Source: Archaeoglobus sp. JdFR-27 | Lineage (GTDB): Archaea; Halobacteriota; Archaeoglobi; Archaeoglobales; Archaeoglobaceae | NCBI GenBank assembly: GCA_002011235.1 | Contig: MTMO01000055.1 | Coordinates: 1-64,000, forward strand | Reading direction: 5' to 3' | DNA length: 64,000 bases | Shown here: piece after piece, positions 17,456 to 26,248 of the stretch | Position numbering within the stretch: position 1 is the first letter of the stretch | Layout of the letters: each line of letters begins with the position of its first letter | Notes under the pieces: generated by a model | The model's database searches: none | What the model saw: only the letters and a program-made list of their open reading frames with translations | What the model was told of the DNA's origin: nothing | Translations under genes and position numbers: made by a program

Positions 17456-17718
17456 TGTCCATCTTTGAGATCTTCCTTTACATTCTTCTGGCTACCACTT
17501 TAATCGTTCTTTACAGAGTAATCAAAGGGCCATCAGTTTTCGACAGGATCGTTGGGATAAATGCTATAGGAACTAAGACAATTTTGATGATTGTCGTGAT
17601 ATCCTACGTTTTCGAGAGACCAAGCTTCCTTGATATAGCCCTTTTGTACGCCATTCTGAACTTCATTGGAAGCATAGTGATCAGCATTTATGTTGAGAGG
17701 GGAGGTGTCACGGAGTGA
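17443..17718 (+). CDS. mrpF: Mrp-type cation/proton antiporter subunit F
   Basis: A 91-residue protein with three transmembrane helices. VIKGPSVFDRIVGINAIGTKTIL is the diagnostic MrpF/MnhF segment, where the GPs-x-x-DR motif is conserved. It overlaps mrpE by 13 bases and mrpG by four, as is common in these operons, so translation is coupled. The start ATG codes MEKVMSIFEIF; the second Met (17455) is also a possible start. Confidence 0.93.
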   Translation: MEKVMSIFEIFLYILLATTLIVLYRVIKGPSVFDRIVGINAIGTKTILMIVVISYVFERPSFLDIALLYAILNFIGSIVISIYVERGGVTE

Positions 17719-18062
17719 TCGAAGCTGTAAAGTTAGCGATAACAATCGTTCTTCTTTTAGCTGGTTCGTTCTTTTTAATAGCCGGTTCTCTTGGTATCGT
17801 TAGGTTCCCTGATACATATTCGAGAATGCATGCAGCCGGAAAATGTGATACCCTTGGACTTTCACTAATGCTGGCTGGTTTTGTAATCTATCAAGGCTTA
17901 GACTTGGTGTCGATAAAGCTAATTCTGATTATCCTCTTCGTCTTCTTCACAGGTCCTGTGGCTGTCAATGCTATTATAAGGGCTGCAATAAACTCAGGTC
18001 ATAAAATGTGGACGGTTGAAGGGTGGAAAGAGTGGAAGAAAGAAACAGTAAAGAAAAGGTGA
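17715..18062 (+). CDS. mrpG: Mrp-type cation/proton antiporter subunit G
   Basis: A 115-residue protein with three hydrophobic helices. The motif GSLGIVRFPDTYSRMHAAGK, then DTLGLSLMLAG, is the signature of MnhG/MrpG. FFTGPVAVNAIIRAA follows in the third helix, also conserved. The start overlaps the stop of mrpF by four bases (GTGATCG context). With E and F it forms the small-subunit module of the antiporter. Confidence 0.93.
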   Translation: MIEAVKLAITIVLLLAGSFFLIAGSLGIVRFPDTYSRMHAAGKCDTLGLSLMLAGFVIYQGLDLVSIKLILIILFVFFTGPVAVNAIIRAAINSGHKMWTVEGWKEWKKETVKKR

Positions 18063-18069
18063 TAACCAG

Positions 18070-18603
18070 ATGATACTGCTTGTCGATATCCTTTTACTTG
18101 CAATAGCGATAGTTCTAGCAGCCCGAGCAATATTTACAAAAGATATTCTCGAGGCTACAATTCTCTTTGCAGGATATAGCTTCATGCTCGCCGTCATATG
18201 GTTTGAACTGAATTCAGTCGATGTTTCCTTCACCGAGGCTGCTGTTGGAGCAGGAGTTTCCACGATTTTACTTGTTGCAGTGATTGCACTGACTTTGAGA
18301 TTTGAAGAGGAGGAGGAAAAATCAATTCTCAGGAATTACTTTGCTGTTATCGCATGTATTACCTTTTTCATTGTGCTTGCTTTCGGACTTCCTGATTTGC
18401 CGAAAATTGGTGACCCAAATGCTCCTCATAACCTACATGTTGTTCCTAGATATATCAAAGGATCCTACGAGGAGAGTGGTGTCATAAATATCGTAACAGC
18501 CATCCTTGCAAATTACAGAGGATATGATACCCTCGGAGAGGTGACCGTGATATTCACCGCTGGTATTTCAGTCTTGCTTTTGTTAAGGAGGGTTCTGAAA
18601 TGA
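18070..18603 (+). CDS. MbhD/MbhE-like (DUF4040) subunit, equivalent to the C-terminal part of MrpA
   Basis: A 177-residue membrane protein. The first 90 residues resemble MbhD (DUF4040), with ARAIFTKDILEATILFAGYSFMLAVIW and DVSFTEAAVGAGVSTILLV. The rest ends with GVINIVTAILANYRGYDTLGEVTVIFTAGIS, as in MbhE and in MrpA C-termini. In bacterial Mrp this region is fused to the large MrpA; here, as in membrane-bound hydrogenases, it is a separate gene. It overlaps mrpB by four bases. The conserved acidic residue of the YRGYDTLGE motif is present. Confidence 0.9.
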   Translation: MILLVDILLLAIAIVLAARAIFTKDILEATILFAGYSFMLAVIWFELNSVDVSFTEAAVGAGVSTILLVAVIALTLRFEEEEEKSILRNYFAVIACITFFIVLAFGLPDLPKIGDPNAPHNLHVVPRYIKGSYEESGVINIVTAILANYRGYDTLGEVTVIFTAGISVLLLLRRVLK

Positions 18604-19031
18604 AAGAAACAAGAAGGGGGATCATACTCAGAACGAACGCAAAATTCATGGTTCCTTTCATTCTCCTCTGGGGATTATACGTGCTAACCCACGGCACTTC
18701 AGGCCCTGGAGGGGGTTTTCAGGCAGGAGTGGTTTTGGCTGCTGGGTTCATACTCTATGCTGTGGTTTTTGGATTGCAAGAAACTCAAAAGATTTTTCCA
18801 TTTAGGGCTGTACTCGTAATCGCTAGCTTGGGGGTTAGCATTTACGCTTGGATAGGAGTTTTTGCGATAATATTTGGTGGAAATTTCTTAGAGTACGGAA
18901 AAATACCTCTCGCCCATGATATCGCCGAGTCAAGTAAATTGGGAATAGAGATGGTAGAAATTGGTATCGGATTGACGGTTATGGCAATAATGCTTTCGAT
19001 ATTCTATACCTTCGTTCAGAGGGGGGATTAA
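18600..19031 (+). CDS. mrpB: Mrp-type cation/proton antiporter subunit B
   Basis: A 143-residue protein with four transmembrane helices. It shows the MrpB/MnhB signature LYVLTHGTSGPGGGFQAGVVLAAGF near residues 26-50. The start codon overlaps the preceding stop (ATGA), and the gene ends one base before mrpC, so it is tightly packed in the operon. Confidence 0.94.
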   Translation: MKETRRGIILRTNAKFMVPFILLWGLYVLTHGTSGPGGGFQAGVVLAAGFILYAVVFGLQETQKIFPFRAVLVIASLGVSIYAWIGVFAIIFGGNFLEYGKIPLAHDIAESSKLGIEMVEIGIGLTVMAIMLSIFYTFVQRGD

Positions 19032-19032
19032 G

Positions 19033-19404
19033 GTGGTACTCGATATTATTGATGTTATTCTAACCAAATACAATTATATAATCTATATAAGCCTGATGAC
19101 ACTGGGTTTCTACGGGATGATTGGCAAATCAAACCTCATCAAAAAACTAATAGGCATGAGCGTTTTCCAGTATGCAATCTTCCTTTTCTACATCTCAATT
19201 GCCGACGTTGAAGGAGGTATCGCTCCGATACTCGTTGAAGGAGAAGTGACATACACAAATCCCTTGCCCCACGTTCTGATACTGACAGCAATAGTGGTTG
19301 CCGTGAGCACCCTTGCAGTTGGGCTATCTTTGGTGATTAGGATATACAGGGAATTTGGAAGCGTTGATGAAAACAAAATACTGATGAGGTTAAAGGATGA
19401 TTGA
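19033..19404 (+). CDS. mrpC: Mrp-type cation/proton antiporter subunit C (NuoK-like)
   Basis: A 123-residue protein with three hydrophobic helices, related to NuoK of complex I. TLGFYGMIGKSNLIKKLIGMSVFQ and NPLPHVLILTAIVVAVSTLAVGLSLV are the two diagnostic stretches. Start is GTG after AGGGGGGATTAAG. It overlaps mrpD by eight bases. NuoK-like subunits contribute to the proton or sodium path in the membrane arm. Confidence 0.94.
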   Translation: MVLDIIDVILTKYNYIIYISLMTLGFYGMIGKSNLIKKLIGMSVFQYAIFLFYISIADVEGGIAPILVEGEVTYTNPLPHVLILTAIVVAVSTLAVGLSLVIRIYREFGSVDENKILMRLKDD

Positions 19405-20884
19405 AGAACTAAGCAATCATTTACCGATATTACTCATAGTATCGGGCTTGATTGGGGCATTTTTAACGCCTTTAATCGGGTTGATTAGAAAGGAGTTGTG
19501 CAGTTTCTGGGCTTCGTTTATCACCCTCATCCAATTTTTCATCAGCATCATTCTTTTTTATCAAGCCATTCAGGTGGGAAGAATAAGCTACTGGCTGGGA
19601 GGATGGGAGCCTCCGTGGGGGATAGAATATGCGATCGACATCCTCAACAGTTTCATCTTGGTTGTTGTCTCGACGATTTGTTTGTCGGTGGCGATATATG
19701 GTAGGAAAAGTCTTTTAAAAGAGGTTCCGGAAAAGGAGGTACAGCTATATACTCTCTACATACTTCTCTGTACGGGAATGTTAGGAATAATTATAACAGG
19801 AGATGTCTTCAATCTCTACGTATTTCTGGAAATAAGCTCTTTAGCTGCATATGCCTTGGTTGCTGTCGGAGACAGAAACTCGTTGGTGGCGAGTTTCAAC
19901 TACATGATCATGGGAACGGTTTCAGCCTGCTTCATTCTTCTTGGAATTGGATATCTATATCTCATGACCGGCACATTGAATATGGCTGACCTCTCAAGAC
20001 TTCTGCCTCCTCTCTATGGGAGGCCAGCAATTTTGATAGGTTTAGCTCTTTTAATCGTTGGACTGAGCATCAAGACGGCTCTCTTTCCATTGCACACATG
20101 GCTTCCTGACGCATATACCCACTCACCTTCTGCTATAAGCGCATTGCTCTCCGGTACATTCACCAAGGTAGGAATATACGTCCTCATAAGGTTAATTTAT
20201 TCGATTTTCGGATTGGAATATTTCTTAAGAAACGTTGACATCTTCGTTTTCATCTCTTGGGTTGCCTCAGCAGGAATTATTTTCGGAGCAATTATGGCTA
20301 TAGCACAGGATGATTTCAAGCGAATGCTCGCTTATTCCAGTATAAGCCAGATCGGCTATATCGCCCTTGGAATAAGTCTCGCTAACAACTTCGCCCTTGC
20401 TGGAAGTTTACTACACATCTTTGGCCACAGCCTGATGAAAACGGGCTTATTTATGGTAGCGGGGGCGTTAATCTACAGCAAGGGGATAAAGCGGGTTTCA
20501 CAACTGGAGGGGATGGGGAATGTGATGCCTCTTACAATGGCGGCTTTTCTGATTGGAGCTCTTTCAATGATAGGTATACCACCAACGATCGGATTTGCGA
20601 GCAAATACCTAATCCTGCTCGGGGCAGTTGAAAGTGGCGAATGGGTTTTTGTAGTCGTGATATTGTTCAGCAGCCTTTTGACTGCTGTTTATTTCTGGAA
20701 AGTTTTTGAAAAGGTCTTTTTCGGTGAAAACAAATGGAAAAAAGGAGGTAAAGAGATCCCACTAAGCATGCTTTTGCCGACAATGGCCTTAGCAATTCTT
20801 TCCTTACTCGGAGGATTTTTTGCACCGGTGCTTATCAAAGTCTTTGAACTTTGGATGAGTGGAGTCATTCCAGGAGGTGTCTAA
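19397..20884 (+). CDS. mrpD: Mrp-type antiporter subunit D (ND2/ND4/ND5-like), copy 1
   Basis: A 495-residue protein with about 14 transmembrane helices of the proton-conducting antiporter family (Proton_antipo_M). Conserved features include FNLYVFLEISSLAAYALVA (the key Glu), KTALFPLHTWLPDAYTHSPSAISALLSGTFTKVGIYVLIR (Lys and the broken helix) and HIFGHSLMKTGLFMVAGAL. It is the clearest MrpD in the cluster and overlaps the next large subunit by 26 bases. Confidence 0.94.
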   Translation: MIEELSNHLPILLIVSGLIGAFLTPLIGLIRKELCSFWASFITLIQFFISIILFYQAIQVGRISYWLGGWEPPWGIEYAIDILNSFILVVVSTICLSVAIYGRKSLLKEVPEKEVQLYTLYILLCTGMLGIIITGDVFNLYVFLEISSLAAYALVAVGDRNSLVASFNYMIMGTVSACFILLGIGYLYLMTGTLNMADLSRLLPPLYGRPAILIGLALLIVGLSIKTALFPLHTWLPDAYTHSPSAISALLSGTFTKVGIYVLIRLIYSIFGLEYFLRNVDIFVFISWVASAGIIFGAIMAIAQDDFKRMLAYSSISQIGYIALGISLANNFALAGSLLHIFGHSLMKTGLFMVAGALIYSKGIKRVSQLEGMGNVMPLTMAAFLIGALSMIGIPPTIGFASKYLILLGAVESGEWVFVVVILFSSLLTAVYFWKVFEKVFFGENKWKKGGKEIPLSMLLPTMALAILSLLGGFFAPVLIKVFELWMSGVIPGGV

Positions 20885-22352
20885 CTTGGAGACGATCACA
20901 TCAGTAACTCCGGCACTTGCCGTTGTTACCTCCCTTATAGCCGCAATCATGATCTTAATCTTCAGAAGAAACCCCAATATCAGGGAAACCTTCTCGATAG
21001 GGGCAGGATTGGTGAAATTTGGGATTGTATGCTCAATGATTCCGGCAATAATGCAGGGAAAGGTCGTTCAGCTGGATATTTTGGAGTTTCTGCCAGGATT
21101 GTCAATTAAATTTTCTGTCGATGCATTCGGACTATTTTTTGGATTTACCTCATCTTTTCTGTGGATTTTCACAACACTCTACTCAATCGGATACATGCGC
21201 TCGCTTGAAGAGCATGCCCAAACGAGATACTTCTTCTCCTTTGCCATTGCCATGTCATCTGCCGTTGGAGTTGCTTTTTCAGGAAATCTCTTTACGCTTT
21301 TCATCTTCTACGAGATTTTAACCGTATCAACCTATCCCCTCGTTGTGCATGAAGAGTCAGAAGAGGCGATGAGCGCTGGAAGAAAGTACCTTGCGTATCT
21401 TCTAACCGCTGGTGTTTTCTTGCTTTTCTCAATCGCCACCGTTTATTACTACACCGGAACAACTGACTTCTCATTCGGCGGGATTCTTGCAGGCAAAGGT
21501 GTACCTGAGGATCTACTAAAGCTGCTTTTCATTACATTCATGATCGGTTGCACAAAGGCAGCGTTCATACCCTTACATTCCTGGCTTCCTACTGCGATGA
21601 TCGCTCCAACGCCTGTTAGTGCTTTGCTACATGCCGTTGCAGTTGTTAAGGCTGGGGTTTTCACAGCCGTCAGGATTATACTGTATGTTTATGGTGTGGA
21701 TCTGATGACGAATACTGGATTAGCGATTCCATTCGCCTATTTCGTTTCGTTTACGATAATAGTTGGTTCCCTATTTGCCCTTTCGCAAGATAATTTGAAG
21801 TTGAGGCTTGCTTACAGCACCGTAAGCCAGCTTTCCTATATCGTTTTGGGGGCATTGCTGCTCACTTCCAGTGGGATGATTGGAGGGATTTTCCACATAG
21901 CCAGCCATGCTTTTGGGAAGATTACGCTATTCTTCTGCGCTGGCTCGATATACGTTGCTTCAGGGTTAAAAAATGTGAGTGAGCTTTCTGGAATTGGAAG
22001 AAAGATGCCGATAACGATGATCTCCTTCGCGATAGCAACGCTAACGATGATAGGCTTACCGCCTGGAGCTGGATTCATAAGCAAATGGTATCTGGCTTTA
22101 GGTACGATTGAGGCGAATCAGCTTGTGTTGCTTTTTGTTCTTCTGATCAGTTCGATACTTAATGCAGCTTACTTCTTACCGATAGTCTATAAGGCGTTCT
22201 TCGAGGAGCCGAATCCGAGTAATATGGATGGAGTAAAGGAGGCAAGTCCCTTCGTTTACATTCCATTGCTTTTGACTGCCATAGGATCCGTTATAATATT
22301 CTTCTATCCCGATTACTTCCTGCAGCTTGCAAAGCTCGCTCTGGGGGTGTGA
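20859..22352 (+). CDS. Mrp-type large antiporter-like subunit, copy 2 (MrpA N-terminal or MrpD-like)
   Basis: A 497-residue membrane protein of the ND5/ND4-like family. It carries LFTLFIFYEILTVSTYPLVVHEE, KAAFIPLHSWLPTAMIAPTPVSALLHAVAVVKAGVF and HIASHAFGKITLFFCAGSI. The PTPVSALLHAVAVVKAGVF motif is closer to NuoL/MrpA than to MrpD. With the DUF4040 gene at 18070 it may correspond to a split MrpA. The ORF start at 20859 lies inside mrpD; the TTG at 20886 (METITSVTP), after the stop of mrpD and preceded by GGAGGTGTC, is a better start. Confidence 0.9.
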   Translation: MESFQEVSNLETITSVTPALAVVTSLIAAIMILIFRRNPNIRETFSIGAGLVKFGIVCSMIPAIMQGKVVQLDILEFLPGLSIKFSVDAFGLFFGFTSSFLWIFTTLYSIGYMRSLEEHAQTRYFFSFAIAMSSAVGVAFSGNLFTLFIFYEILTVSTYPLVVHEESEEAMSAGRKYLAYLLTAGVFLLFSIATVYYYTGTTDFSFGGILAGKGVPEDLLKLLFITFMIGCTKAAFIPLHSWLPTAMIAPTPVSALLHAVAVVKAGVFTAVRIILYVYGVDLMTNTGLAIPFAYFVSFTIIVGSLFALSQDNLKLRLAYSTVSQLSYIVLGALLLTSSGMIGGIFHIASHAFGKITLFFCAGSIYVASGLKNVSELSGIGRKMPITMISFAIATLTMIGLPPGAGFISKWYLALGTIEANQLVLLFVLLISSILNAAYFLPIVYKAFFEEPNPSNMDGVKEASPFVYIPLLLTAIGSVIIFFYPDYFLQLAKLALGV

Positions 22353-22613
22353 ATGATGAGGTTGTCAGACTTGGTTGAGAGAGAAGAGTACAAGAGAAAA
22401 CTTTGGAGGATATTTTTAATTATGCTCGCCGTAACAGTTATAGCTGATTTCTTCGTTGAAAGACACGTTGAATTTGTTTGGGAACAGATTCCAGGGTTTG
22501 CAGCCTTTTATGGATTCGTTTCATGCGTTTTCATTATAGTCTTCTCTAAGTGGATCGGGCATAAGTGGTTGATGAAAGATGAGGACTACTATGAAAAGGA
22601 GGAGACATTATGA
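22353..22613 (+). CDS. Small two-helix membrane protein of the Mrp operon
   Basis: An 86-residue protein with a charged N terminus (LVEREEYKRKLW), two hydrophobic helices and an acidic C terminus (KDEDYYEKEETL). It sits directly between two large antiporter-like subunits, starts immediately after the previous stop and overlaps the next start by four bases, so it belongs to the operon. I recognise no named family. It may be an accessory or assembly subunit. Its ATG could also be the second Met at 22356. Confidence 0.8.
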   Translation: MMRLSDLVEREEYKRKLWRIFLIMLAVTVIADFFVERHVEFVWEQIPGFAAFYGFVSCVFIIVFSKWIGHKWLMKDEDYYEKEETL

Positions 22614-24505
22614 GCGCTGAGGCTTTTATTTCACTTTTGATTGGTTCGGCCTCAATTTTAGCTCCGTCTCAACCATTCTTTGTACCCCCAGGGCTCATAT
22701 TCATTGTCGCATCATTGCTCATTCCCGTTCTGAGGAACAACAGAATAAGAAACATTTACCTGCTCGCCATTCCTGTTATAGCCTTCTTCGATGTGCTCAG
22801 GATGCAGGAGGGGGTGTTTTACAGAATCGATTTTCTTGGATACGAGCTTGTTCTTGCAAAAGTTGATGAATTGAGCTTGGTTTTTGCCTATGTTTTTGTT
22901 ATAATGGCCTTTGCAGGAGTTCTCTATGCTCTCCATTCAAAAAATAACTTCGAGTTTTTTGCCGCCTTTCTGTATATCGGAAGCTCTCTTGGAGTTGTAT
23001 TTGCAGGAGATCTCTTCAGTTTGTATATCTTTTGGGAGATAATGGCCATATCGTCAGTTTTCTTAATTTGGTTGAACAACGAGACATGGCAGGAGAGAAG
23101 AAAGGCCATCGGAGCTGGATTCAGATATATAATGGTTCACGCAACCGGAGGTGTTATCCTTTTAGGAGGTATAATCCTTTACATTCTGAATACTGGCTCA
23201 ATAGAATTCGGGCAGATTCCCTATGGGGATCTTGCTTCCATTTTCATTCTCTTCAGTTTTATCTTAAATGCTGCCGTTCCTCCGCTCTCTGCCTGGCTTT
23301 CCGACGCTTATCCCGAGGCGAGCGTTACTGGAGCGGTGTACATGACTGCTTATACAACAAAAACTGCTGTATACGTGTTGTTGAGGGCATTTCCAGGAGT
23401 GGAGATTCTGATTTGGTTGGGGGCCATAATGGCGGTCTATGGGGTTATCTATGCTGTTTTGGAGAATGATATCAGGAGGTTGCTTGCTTACCACATAATA
23501 AGCCAAGTCGGATACATGGTTGCTGGAGTCGGCATTGGAACCGAGATGGCAGTCAACGGTTCTGCAAGCCATGCTTTCTGTCATATCCTATATAAGGCAT
23601 TGCTGTTTATGGGGGCTGGAGCTGTTATCCATGTTACTGGCAGAAGGAAGCTTACCGAACTTGGTGGGATCTACAAGTACATGCCTCTGACTTTCTTTTT
23701 GTACATGGTCGGAGGATTCTCGATCTCAGCATTTCCACTTTTCAGTGGGTTTGTTAGCAAGTCTATGGTTATAGCTGCTTCTGCTGAGGCTAAAATGCCT
23801 TTGGTATGGTTGATGTTGACTTTAGCTTCTTCAGGGACATTTCTGCATACAGGGCTTAAGTTGCCTTACTTCACGTTTTTCGGGGAGAACTACGTTGAGA
23901 AGGCGAAAAAGATCGGTACGGGAAAGGTTAAGGAGGCTCCTTTGAACATGCTGCTTGCGATGGGCTTTCTTGCCTTCTTGTGTATATTCCTGGGAGTTTA
24001 TCCAGAAGTCCTTTATAGGATGCTCCCCTATCCTGTGGACTTCGAGCCTTATACCGGACAGCATATAACTGAAACTATGCAGATTTTACTTTTCACAGCC
24101 TTGGGATTCTTCCTTTTGCTGAAATACGTGGCCGGAGAGCCTACTATAAGCTTGGATACTGATTGGTTCTATCGAAAAGGAGCTAGGGTTTTCATGGGGT
24201 TTGTTAAAGGACCTCTGGCCTATGCAGCACAATTTCCAGTTAATATCGCAAACCACGTTATCGCTCGTGTGAAGTGGTTTTCCAAAAGTCCGGTTTCCGC
24301 AACATTCCTCGTAATAGCTACAGGGACCTATAAATTATTCGGAACAATCCCAGGACTTCAGCCAGAACATTCAAAAATTCTCATCGAAGAAGCGTGGAAA
24401 AACTATCCAGGAGAGCCGGTGAGAAGGTCTCCAGTTGGAGACAGTATAATTTTAGTCCTACTTATTATGGCGATTTATGGAGTTATTTCATACCTGAGAC
24501 CATGA
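22610..24505 (+). CDS. Mrp-type large antiporter-like subunit, copy 3
   Basis: A 631-residue membrane protein, the third ND2/4/5-like subunit in the operon. The core has LFSLYIFWEIMAISSVFLIWLNNE (with the Glu), AAVPPLSAWLSDAYPEASVTG, then YTTKTAVYVLLRAF and HAFCHILYKALLFMGAGA. The roughly 150-residue C-terminal extension ends in a last helix (IILVLLIMAIYGVISYL) and includes DTDWFYRKGARVFMGFV, as in long MrpD-like subunits next to hydrogenases and formate-linked complexes. It is the last gene of the operon; no hydrogenase or dehydrogenase gene follows. Confidence 0.92.
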   Translation: MSAEAFISLLIGSASILAPSQPFFVPPGLIFIVASLLIPVLRNNRIRNIYLLAIPVIAFFDVLRMQEGVFYRIDFLGYELVLAKVDELSLVFAYVFVIMAFAGVLYALHSKNNFEFFAAFLYIGSSLGVVFAGDLFSLYIFWEIMAISSVFLIWLNNETWQERRKAIGAGFRYIMVHATGGVILLGGIILYILNTGSIEFGQIPYGDLASIFILFSFILNAAVPPLSAWLSDAYPEASVTGAVYMTAYTTKTAVYVLLRAFPGVEILIWLGAIMAVYGVIYAVLENDIRRLLAYHIISQVGYMVAGVGIGTEMAVNGSASHAFCHILYKALLFMGAGAVIHVTGRRKLTELGGIYKYMPLTFFLYMVGGFSISAFPLFSGFVSKSMVIAASAEAKMPLVWLMLTLASSGTFLHTGLKLPYFTFFGENYVEKAKKIGTGKVKEAPLNMLLAMGFLAFLCIFLGVYPEVLYRMLPYPVDFEPYTGQHITETMQILLFTALGFFLLLKYVAGEPTISLDTDWFYRKGARVFMGFVKGPLAYAAQFPVNIANHVIARVKWFSKSPVSATFLVIATGTYKLFGTIPGLQPEHSKILIEEAWKNYPGEPVRRSPVGDSIILVLLIMAIYGVISYLRP

Positions 24506-24592
24506 ACGTTAAAAAATAGGTAAAATTATTCAATAGCTAAGGAGAAGCACTAACAGCCTAAACTAAGATATTAAAATCAATAAAATCAAAAG

Positions 24593-24955
24593 TTAGAATT
24601 CTTCTTTCTTTATTTCCTCTGCATGCTCAAAGCCGTATTCTTCTTCAGCTTCCTCGTATTCCTCCTCTTCATACCCTTCTTCGTATTCTTCTTCCTCTGA
24701 GAGTTTCTTTCTCTCTTTGAATAACTTAAAAACATCTTTTATTATAACAATATCGTTGACCGATTTAACAAGTCTGTAAGGAATTATTATACCTGGAGCC
24801 TTAGAATCAATAATGGATTTGTTATAATCTCCAACAGCCAAGCCCTTAATGAGCCTCTGATCTATATCAATGAGCACATCATCGACCTTTCCAACATATC
24901 TACCTTCATCTGTGTATACTCTCAAGCCAAAAAGGGTTGAGATTTCACTGATCAT
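24593..24955 (-). CDS. PRC-barrel domain protein with acidic tail
   Basis: The ORF track starts at 24985, but the ATG at 24955 (MISEISTLFGLRVYTDEGRYVG) has GGTGA at good spacing and a TATA-like ATATATATTT at about 24985-24995, so that is the likely start (120 residues). Residues 1-75 form a PRC-barrel (GRYVGKVDDVLIDIDQRLIKGLAVGDYN and IIIPYRLVKSVNDIVIIKD). The rest is extremely acidic with repeated EEEYEEA units. PRC-barrels occur in RNA processing proteins such as RimM and in FtsZ-assembly factors of archaea (CdpB type), so a cell-division role is possible but not shown. Confidence 0.85.
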   Translation of the reverse strand: MISEISTLFGLRVYTDEGRYVGKVDDVLIDIDQRLIKGLAVGDYNKSIIDSKAPGIIIPYRLVKSVNDIVIIKDVFKLFKERKKLSEEEEYEEGYEEEEYEEAEEEYGFEHAEEIKKEEF

Positions 24956-25108
24956 GTTTTCACCATTAACACTCAATACAACCAAATATATATTTTTTTA
25001 CCTTTACTTTCCCTTTACTTTAAAACCGGAGCTTTGCAATATCTCCCAATATCGTTGCTGACCTAACATGGTTTCATCCATTCTCCACTAAAAAATGAAA
25101 ATTTTTTC

Positions 25109-25130
25109 GGAGAGATTTTTATATCTCTCC
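25109..25130. promoter_or_regulatory. Perfect inverted repeat enclosing the TATA box of the M50 protease gene
   Basis: GGAGAGAT (25109-25116) and its exact complement ATCTCTCC (25123-25130) flank TTTTAT, so the inverted repeat covers the TATA element TTTTTATAT, about 25 bases before the ATG at 25145. A repressor dimer bound here would block TBP. The transcript is predicted leaderless, so an mRNA hairpin is less likely. Confidence 0.5.
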
Positions 25131-25144
25131 AACCAAAACCTATT

Positions 25145-26248
25145 ATGAAATCATCGTTCAGGATCGGAAAAATCGCAGGTATTGAGGTTGATGTTCATAT
25201 TACCCTTTTTATAGTTCTGGTTATTTTCAGTTATGCCCTCTATTACACGCCTTATCCATATGGCTTTCTCGATCTTCCCTATGGAGGCTGGATTAGAATC
25301 GTTCTCTCAATCGCCTCTTCGATTTCTCTTTTCCTTGCTGTTCTCTTCCACGAACTTTCCCACTCAATTATTGGAAGAAGGAGGGGAGTTAAAGTAAAAG
25401 GAATAATTCTCTTCATATTCGGTGGAGTTTCAATGCTTGAGGACATGCCAAAAGAGCCAAAAAAGGAGATTGAAATTGCCTTTGCAGGTCCTTTACTGAG
25501 TATTCTTCTCGGAGTTGTTTTCTATGGGATTTCATTGATTGGAATCCCTGTTTTAGATGAATATTCCAGGGTTTTCTCTACCTATAATTTCGTTCTAGCA
25601 TTCTTCAACCTCATCCCGGCATTTCCATTGGATGGTGGAAGAATCCTAAGAGGGGTGTTAGCCAAAAGGATGGGGTTTGTGAACGCTACAAGAATAGCAG
25701 CCGAGACTGGTAAGATGATGGCATTCATGATTGGTGTGTTTGGCTTATTCGTAAATCCCTGGTTGATTATCATTGCCCTATTCATCTACATGGGAGCAAA
25801 CGAGGAAGAAAAGATCGTTATGATCGAAAATGTGCTTAAGAGGGTTAAGATAATGGATATCATGTCCCACGATCCACTTACAATATCTCCTGAGACAACG
25901 GTGGGAGAGGTCCTAGGGATGATGCTTATCCATAAACACCTCGGCTATCCTGTAGTTGAAGAAGGGAAGCTCGTCGGAATCGTAACCCTTAAAGATGTCT
26001 CCAGTGCATCTGAAGATACACCCGTATCTGAGATCATGACAAAAGATGTTGTCACAATCTCGCCCCTTTCCAGTGCTTTTGATGCCTTCAAGCTTATGAA
26101 TGAGAGAAAAATAGGTAGATTACCGGTTGTTGATGGTGATCGAGTTGTGGGAATAGTTTCAAGAACGGATTTGATGAGGACGCTCGAGATCATAGGCATA
26201 CAAGAGACATTCAAGGAGGTGCGAAGGATTGCAAAACCCTCCGTATGA
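25145..26248 (+). CDS. Site-2 protease family (M50) intramembrane metalloprotease with two CBS domains
   Basis: A 367-residue protein. The zinc site HELSH at residues 69-73 lies in a hydrophobic helix, and the third ligand is in NLIPAFPLDGGRIL near residue 160. Six or so helices make the membrane domain; residues 235-355 form a CBS pair (MDIMSHDPLTISPETTVGEVL and VSEIMTKDVVTISPLSSAFDA), which usually binds adenosyl nucleotides and would couple proteolysis to energy state. The archetype is M. jannaschii S2P. Overlaps the TraB gene by 20 bases, so the two are likely cotranscribed. Confidence 0.94.
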   Translation: MKSSFRIGKIAGIEVDVHITLFIVLVIFSYALYYTPYPYGFLDLPYGGWIRIVLSIASSISLFLAVLFHELSHSIIGRRRGVKVKGIILFIFGGVSMLEDMPKEPKKEIEIAFAGPLLSILLGVVFYGISLIGIPVLDEYSRVFSTYNFVLAFFNLIPAFPLDGGRILRGVLAKRMGFVNATRIAAETGKMMAFMIGVFGLFVNPWLIIIALFIYMGANEEEKIVMIENVLKRVKIMDIMSHDPLTISPETTVGEVLGMMLIHKHLGYPVVEEGKLVGIVTLKDVSSASEDTPVSEIMTKDVVTISPLSSAFDAFKLMNERKIGRLPVVDGDRVVGIVSRTDLMRTLEIIGIQETFKEVRRIAKPSV

